Origin: a virus
Length of the DNA stretch: 53,506 nucleotides
Direction: 5' to 3' (one strand)
Virus record (IMG/VR): IMGVR_UViG_3300044618_002464
Location: 1 to 53,506 of that record
Every line of letters begins with the position of its first letter. Position 1 is the stretch's first letter. This document shows positions 50,702-53,506 of this stretch, in pieces. The notes beneath the pieces were generated by a model. That model was not told the DNA's origin and did no database searches. It saw only the letters and a program-made list of their open reading frames with translations. Position numbers and translations under genes: made by a program.

Positions 50702-50863
50702 TTATTTTGTCCTTTCTTGCTCGATTTTATTTACAATTAACTTTAACCACATTAAGTATTCAAAACGGATTGCATCTTCTCTTCCAGGCTTCTGCAAGAG
50801 ATCGCTAATGAACGAGCTATTTGTCGTAAGCTCAATAAGTCTAAGGTATTCAAAAGTTCTGGC
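50702..50863 (-). CDS. Minus-one-frame extension of the tail assembly chaperone (53 aa, GT-like)
   Basis: From the A-run at 50872-50864 the -1 frame stays open for 53 codons (ARTFEYLRLIELTTNSSFIS and on). It stops at TAA 50704-50702, 2 nt before the tape measure ATG. The extension covers the otherwise empty 52 bp after the zero-frame stop. The chaperone product would be 174 + 53 = 227 aa. This corresponds to the lambda G-T protein, which holds tail protein and tape measure together. The overlap region is GC-richer than its surroundings, as two-frame coding would cause. Confidence 0.75.
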   Translation of the reverse strand, partial: ARTFEYLRLIELTTNSSFISDLLQKPGREDAIRFEYLMWLKLIVNKIEQERTK

Positions 50864-51384
50864 TTTTTTTTTACTGCTTTTTCAATATTGATTCTTTCAT
50901 CTTCTGACATCTGTGTTGGTCTAATAGTGCATTCTTTTACCCAGTTAGCATAGATTTCAAATAAATCATTTAACATACCTAATGGCAACCAACCTAAATC
51001 TTCTAATGTTAAAGTTTCTTTGCTTTTTTCTTTTACTGGTGATTTAGTGTTTGCTTTATATAATGTAACAAGCATTTTTCTTAATGAAATTCTAATGTCA
51101 TCTCTTATATTGTTTTCATCACAGAATTTTATAACTTCTGATTCTATATCAAAATTTTCTTGTGCTGATAATATTCTTAATTCAAGCTCTATTCCGTTTA
51201 TTTCAATATTGGTATATGTACCAACACCATATTGAACAAAGTCCAATATCTTATTTAATTTCATTGCTTGAAAAGTTTTATCAAGATCAGTATTTTCAAT
51301 TGGCTTTTCTTTTATATCACTAATTACATTTCTATTATTAGTGGTCATTGCTTGTATTCTTTGTAATTTTTCTTGTCTATCCAT
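50752..51384 (-). CDS. Tail assembly chaperone, zero-frame product (210 aa, G-like)
   Basis: It lies between the tube and tape measure genes, the defining position. Residues 55-110 hold a small alpha/beta domain (IEINGIELELRILSAQENFD), and the second half is helical. The homologue class helps assemble tube subunits on the tape measure and is absent from the virion. The frame contains GTA AAA AAA AAG at 50874-50863, a slippery site for the -1 product. Confidence 0.75.
   Translation of the reverse strand: MDRQEKLQRIQAMTTNNRNVISDIKEKPIENTDLDKTFQAMKLNKILDFVQYGVGTYTNIEINGIELELRILSAQENFDIESEVIKFCDENNIRDDIRISLRKMLVTLYKANTKSPVKEKSKETLTLEDLGWLPLGMLNDLFEIYANWVKECTIRPTQMSEDERINIEKAVKKKPELLNTLDLLSLRQIARSLAISCRSLEEKMQSVLNT
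50863..50872 (-). promoter_or_regulatory. Slippery site for -1 frameshift in the tail chaperone
   Basis: The nine A bases of GTA-AAA-AAA-AAG give A_AAA_AAA and A_AAA_AAG in the correct frame. A_AAA_AAG is the most efficient slippery heptamer in Escherichia coli. No strong stem or Shine-Dalgarno-like stimulator is obvious nearby, unlike the downstream tape measure site. Confidence 0.7.
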
Positions 51385-51386
51385 TT

Positions 51387-51827
51387 TTATAATCCTGATA
51401 CTCTAGTTGCTATAAAGCTAACTGATCTTGTTAATTCTTCACCCTCACCATCACCATTTATACCATTACCAGTGGGGTTAATTCCTGAAATAATATAATG
51501 ATAAGGTAATGCAATATCTTTACCATCTGCTGAAACTTTAAAAGGTATTATGCTTATCTGCATATCTGGATTTGCTTTGCATAATTCCCTAAAATTAATG
51601 TATTTTTCTGTATCTGGTAATATTTCTTTCCAGCTAACTGAATATTCAGTATTACCCATTGTTGTACCTAAAGGCAATCCGTCAGGTGTCATACTTTTTA
51701 ATGCTTTAGAATTAGTTGCTCCACCAATTCTAAAGTTTTGAATATATCCATCTAAATATGCAATTCCATCTATATTTATTTTTGCACGATCCCACTGTAC
51801 TAATGTACCTGAATTAACTCCTGCCAT
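51387..51827 (-). CDS. Tail tube protein (146 aa)
   Basis: This is a small, beta-rich protein directly after the sheath gene. AKINIDGIAYLDGYIQNFRI, EYSVSWKEILPDTEKYINFR and a final strand SFIATRVSGL suit the tube fold. It stacks as hexameric rings inside the sheath. A leader ending CCTTTTT... AAAGGATAAATAAAA precedes the ATG. Its length agrees with myovirus tubes. Confidence 0.8.
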   Translation of the reverse strand: MAGVNSGTLVQWDRAKINIDGIAYLDGYIQNFRIGGATNSKALKSMTPDGLPLGTTMGNTEYSVSWKEILPDTEKYINFRELCKANPDMQISIIPFKVSADGKDIALPYHYIISGINPTGNGINGDGEGEELTRSVSFIATRVSGL

Positions 51828-51843
51828 TTTTATTTATCCTTTT

Positions 51844-53379
51844 TTAAAATGAAGTGATTAATGAACTAAAAATATTGAATGTAATATCAACACCTTGTAA
51901 ACCAGGTATAATTTGTAAAGGTATTGAAGCTAATATATCTTTAGCATTTTTAGAGTCTGCTATTACTATTACTTTATTTTGATATAAATTAACATTTTCT
52001 AACATTCCGTTTGCTTCTGCATCAACTAAAATTTGAATTATACCTGCTCTAAATTGCTCTCTAAAGTCTGGTGAATTGAAAGCAATCCCTCTGTTGTTTG
52101 GCAATTCTTTTATAACATTAAAATAATCACATGCTTCTTGTTTAATATATCTAATTGAATCTTGTACATTTGTTTGATTAAATTCTGTATTAGTTGTTGT
52201 TGTGTTTGGTAAAGTCGTTCCACTTGTGTTACTACTCAAAAATTCTACCAAATTAAGTGTAATATTAGCACCCAATACCAACCACCCTTGTTCAATTGCT
52301 ATATCACCATTACCACCTTCTTGGCGATCATATGATGTTGTTGAAGCAACACTGCTTACAGGTAACATCATTTTTGCTGTTGTCAACAATGGGAAAGGAA
52401 TATCACCATTTGCGTACATGTATGCAACAGCACTAGCAACAGCACCAGAACCAACATTTTGCTCTGCATTGTCTAATGGCACATCACCAAATTGACATAC
52501 ATAAGGGTATGTTGGTAATATCAAATTGTAATCATTTGGAGATGGTAAATTTGCAGATTGATTTGGTAAAGATGTTATATTTCCTGCAATTCCATATGTT
52601 CCATAGTGTTTTAATAATCCTTGATTACCTAAATTCAATTGTTTAACAATACCAAAGAAATCACCATATTTTGTGGTAATATCAGTAATTACATTAATCG
52701 GATATTGTAAAACACAAGCATATAAGTTAAGGCCATTTAAATATTGACCTGCATTTTGTGTTGAATCTAAAGTTATTGTGAATGTTTTTGTAACATCAAA
52801 AGCACCACCAGTTACATTTGTTACAGAAACTCTTACAGTTCCAGATGTTGATGATGTTTGAAATACATTAAATCCATTATATATACCAGTTACAGTTGTT
52901 GTTGCATATTCAACTTTTTCTATTTGAGTTATTGAACCAGTATTTAACTTTAACAAATCATTAAATGGTTGATCAGGTGATACATTTAATTTTGCTTCAT
53001 CAGTGTTTAAACATAATACTAAATTACCATTTTCACCATCTTCGCTATTCCATTGTACAGTTGCTTTTGTATAACCTGACATTATCAACATATCTTGAGA
53101 ATAAGAAACAACCCAATCCATAGTTGGGTCACCATTTACAAAAGTCCTTGAAGGTGTAATAGTATCACCATTAATCTTAGTTATTGAAAATGAAATTACA
53201 GTAGGATTGTTTTTATTGTCAATAATATATTGTATAATTTCACTTGCTTTTATATCACCACTAGTTAAAATTGTACTGTTTAAATCTGTTAATACTTGAG
53301 ATACAGCTGAATTACCAAGTGGAGTTGTTGGCAAGAAACCAAAATTATTTAAAGTTGAAATATCTGTATATTGAAAATC
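51844..53379 (-). CDS. Contractile tail sheath protein, C-terminal part (gene starts at 714, 749 aa in total)
   Basis: Codons 239-749 plus stop of the sheath. The C-terminal third shows sheath-like features: SYDRQEGGNGDIAIEQGWLV, then SIRYIKQEACDYFNVIKELP, RGIAFNSPDFREQFRAGIIQ and ILVDAEANGMLENV. The reading is open across 53335-53379 and joins 1-714 without a frame change. An ATG at 53334 is internal and not the true start. The protein polymerises around the tube and contracts on infection. Confidence 0.87.
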   Translation of the reverse strand, partial: DFQYTDISTLNNFGFLPTTPLGNSAVSQVLTDLNSTILTSGDIKASEIIQYIIDNKNNPTVISFSITKINGDTITPSRTFVNGDPTMDWVVSYSQDMLIMSGYTKATVQWNSEDGENGNLVLCLNTDEAKLNVSPDQPFNDLLKLNTGSITQIEKVEYATTTVTGIYNGFNVFQTSSTSGTVRVSVTNVTGGAFDVTKTFTITLDSTQNAGQYLNGLNLYACVLQYPINVITDITTKYGDFFGIVKQLNLGNQGLLKHYGTYGIAGNITSLPNQSANLPSPNDYNLILPTYPYVCQFGDVPLDNAEQNVGSGAVASAVAYMYANGDIPFPLLTTAKMMLPVSSVASTTSYDRQEGGNGDIAIEQGWLVLGANITLNLVEFLSSNTSGTTLPNTTTTNTEFNQTNVQDSIRYIKQEACDYFNVIKELPNNRGIAFNSPDFREQFRAGIIQILVDAEANGMLENVNLYQNKVIVIADSKNAKDILASIPLQIIPGLQGVDITFNIFSSLITSF

Positions 53380-53506
53380 TAAAAATACACTTCCGTCTGC
53401 ATTTACTGTTATTTTGTTTGCTGTTTGTAAAGTAAACGGTGTACTGTTAGGAGATACAGAAGCACTATTATCAGGTATTATTGATAATAATGCAGTTGGA
53501 TAACCT
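53380..53506. repeat. Terminal overlap, copy 2 (identical to 1-127)
   Basis: The copy of bases 1-127 closes the circle. All 127 bases lie inside the sheath gene and are read in the same frame in both copies. Unit length without the duplicate is 53,379 bp. Confidence 0.95.

Noticed and set aside
51844-53334. A 496-aa sheath protein starting at ATG 53334
   Set aside because: The frame continues upstream through the circular join to ATG 714, giving 749 aa.

Overview
The window is the complete genome of an AT-rich, contractile-tailed (myovirus-like) bacteriophage, opened at an arbitrary point. The first 127 bases repeat exactly as the last 127 (1-127 = 53380-53506). A tail sheath gene runs across the junction in frame, so the molecule is circular in assembly with a unit length of 53,379 bp. 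TGA, TAA and TAG all act as stops, so code 11 fits. The host cannot be named. Low GC, AAGGA-type ribosome binding sites and sigma70-like promoters point to a low-GC bacterium. The DUF6291/ERF/YqaJ/DUF1351/RusA set is common in phages of Firmicutes, but that is inference only. I see no integrase or clear lysogeny switch.

Layout. (1) Late genes occupy the minus strand. Reading leftward from 13.8 kb they are a ParB-like protein, a C5-cytosine methyltransferase, terminase small and large subunits, a protease/scaffold candidate, a decoration candidate, major capsid protein, portal, a Mu gp45-like spike, head-tail completion proteins and, across the junction, the sheath. From 51.8 kb down to 35.1 kb come the tube, tail assembly chaperone, tape measure protein, hub, gp46/gp25-like protein, baseplate J, further baseplate proteins, a DNA-circularisation-domain protein, a 1257-aa fibre, a 224-aa protein in its own transcription unit, and two membrane proteins. 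(2) Early genes lie on the plus strand from 14.1 to 35.1 kb. They are mostly small orphan genes read from a family of near-identical promoters, and nearly all use the same leader TTGAAAGGAAACA before ATG. Recognisable members are a beta-class DNA methyltransferase, a J-domain protein, a pentapeptide-repeat protein, two DNA-binding proteins, a recombination/replication set (YqaJ exonuclease, ERF annealase, a second PD-(D/E)XK nuclease, DUF6291 replication protein, RusA resolvase, DUF1351 protein, SSB) and a GNAT-like protein. One minus-strand gene at 30.6-30.9 kb lies inside this region behind a structured leader.

How it works together. Early promoters drive host take-over and recombination functions. 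Replication probably relies on host polymerase and helicase, recruited by the DUF6291 protein, whose gene carries iteron-like repeats beside an 11-copy TGATAA tract that resembles a lambda-type origin inside an initiator gene. Late genes build a Mu/P2-type contractile particle.

Most interesting: two consecutive tail genes carry programmed -1 frameshift signals. The chaperone has the classical G/GT arrangement, with a -1 extension ending 2 nt before the tape measure start. The tape measure gene ends in a dnaX-like signal (Shine-Dalgarno-like AAAGGGA, 10 nt, A_AAA_AAC, 6 nt, 7-bp GC-rich stem) that would fuse a lytic transglycosylase domain to its C-terminus.
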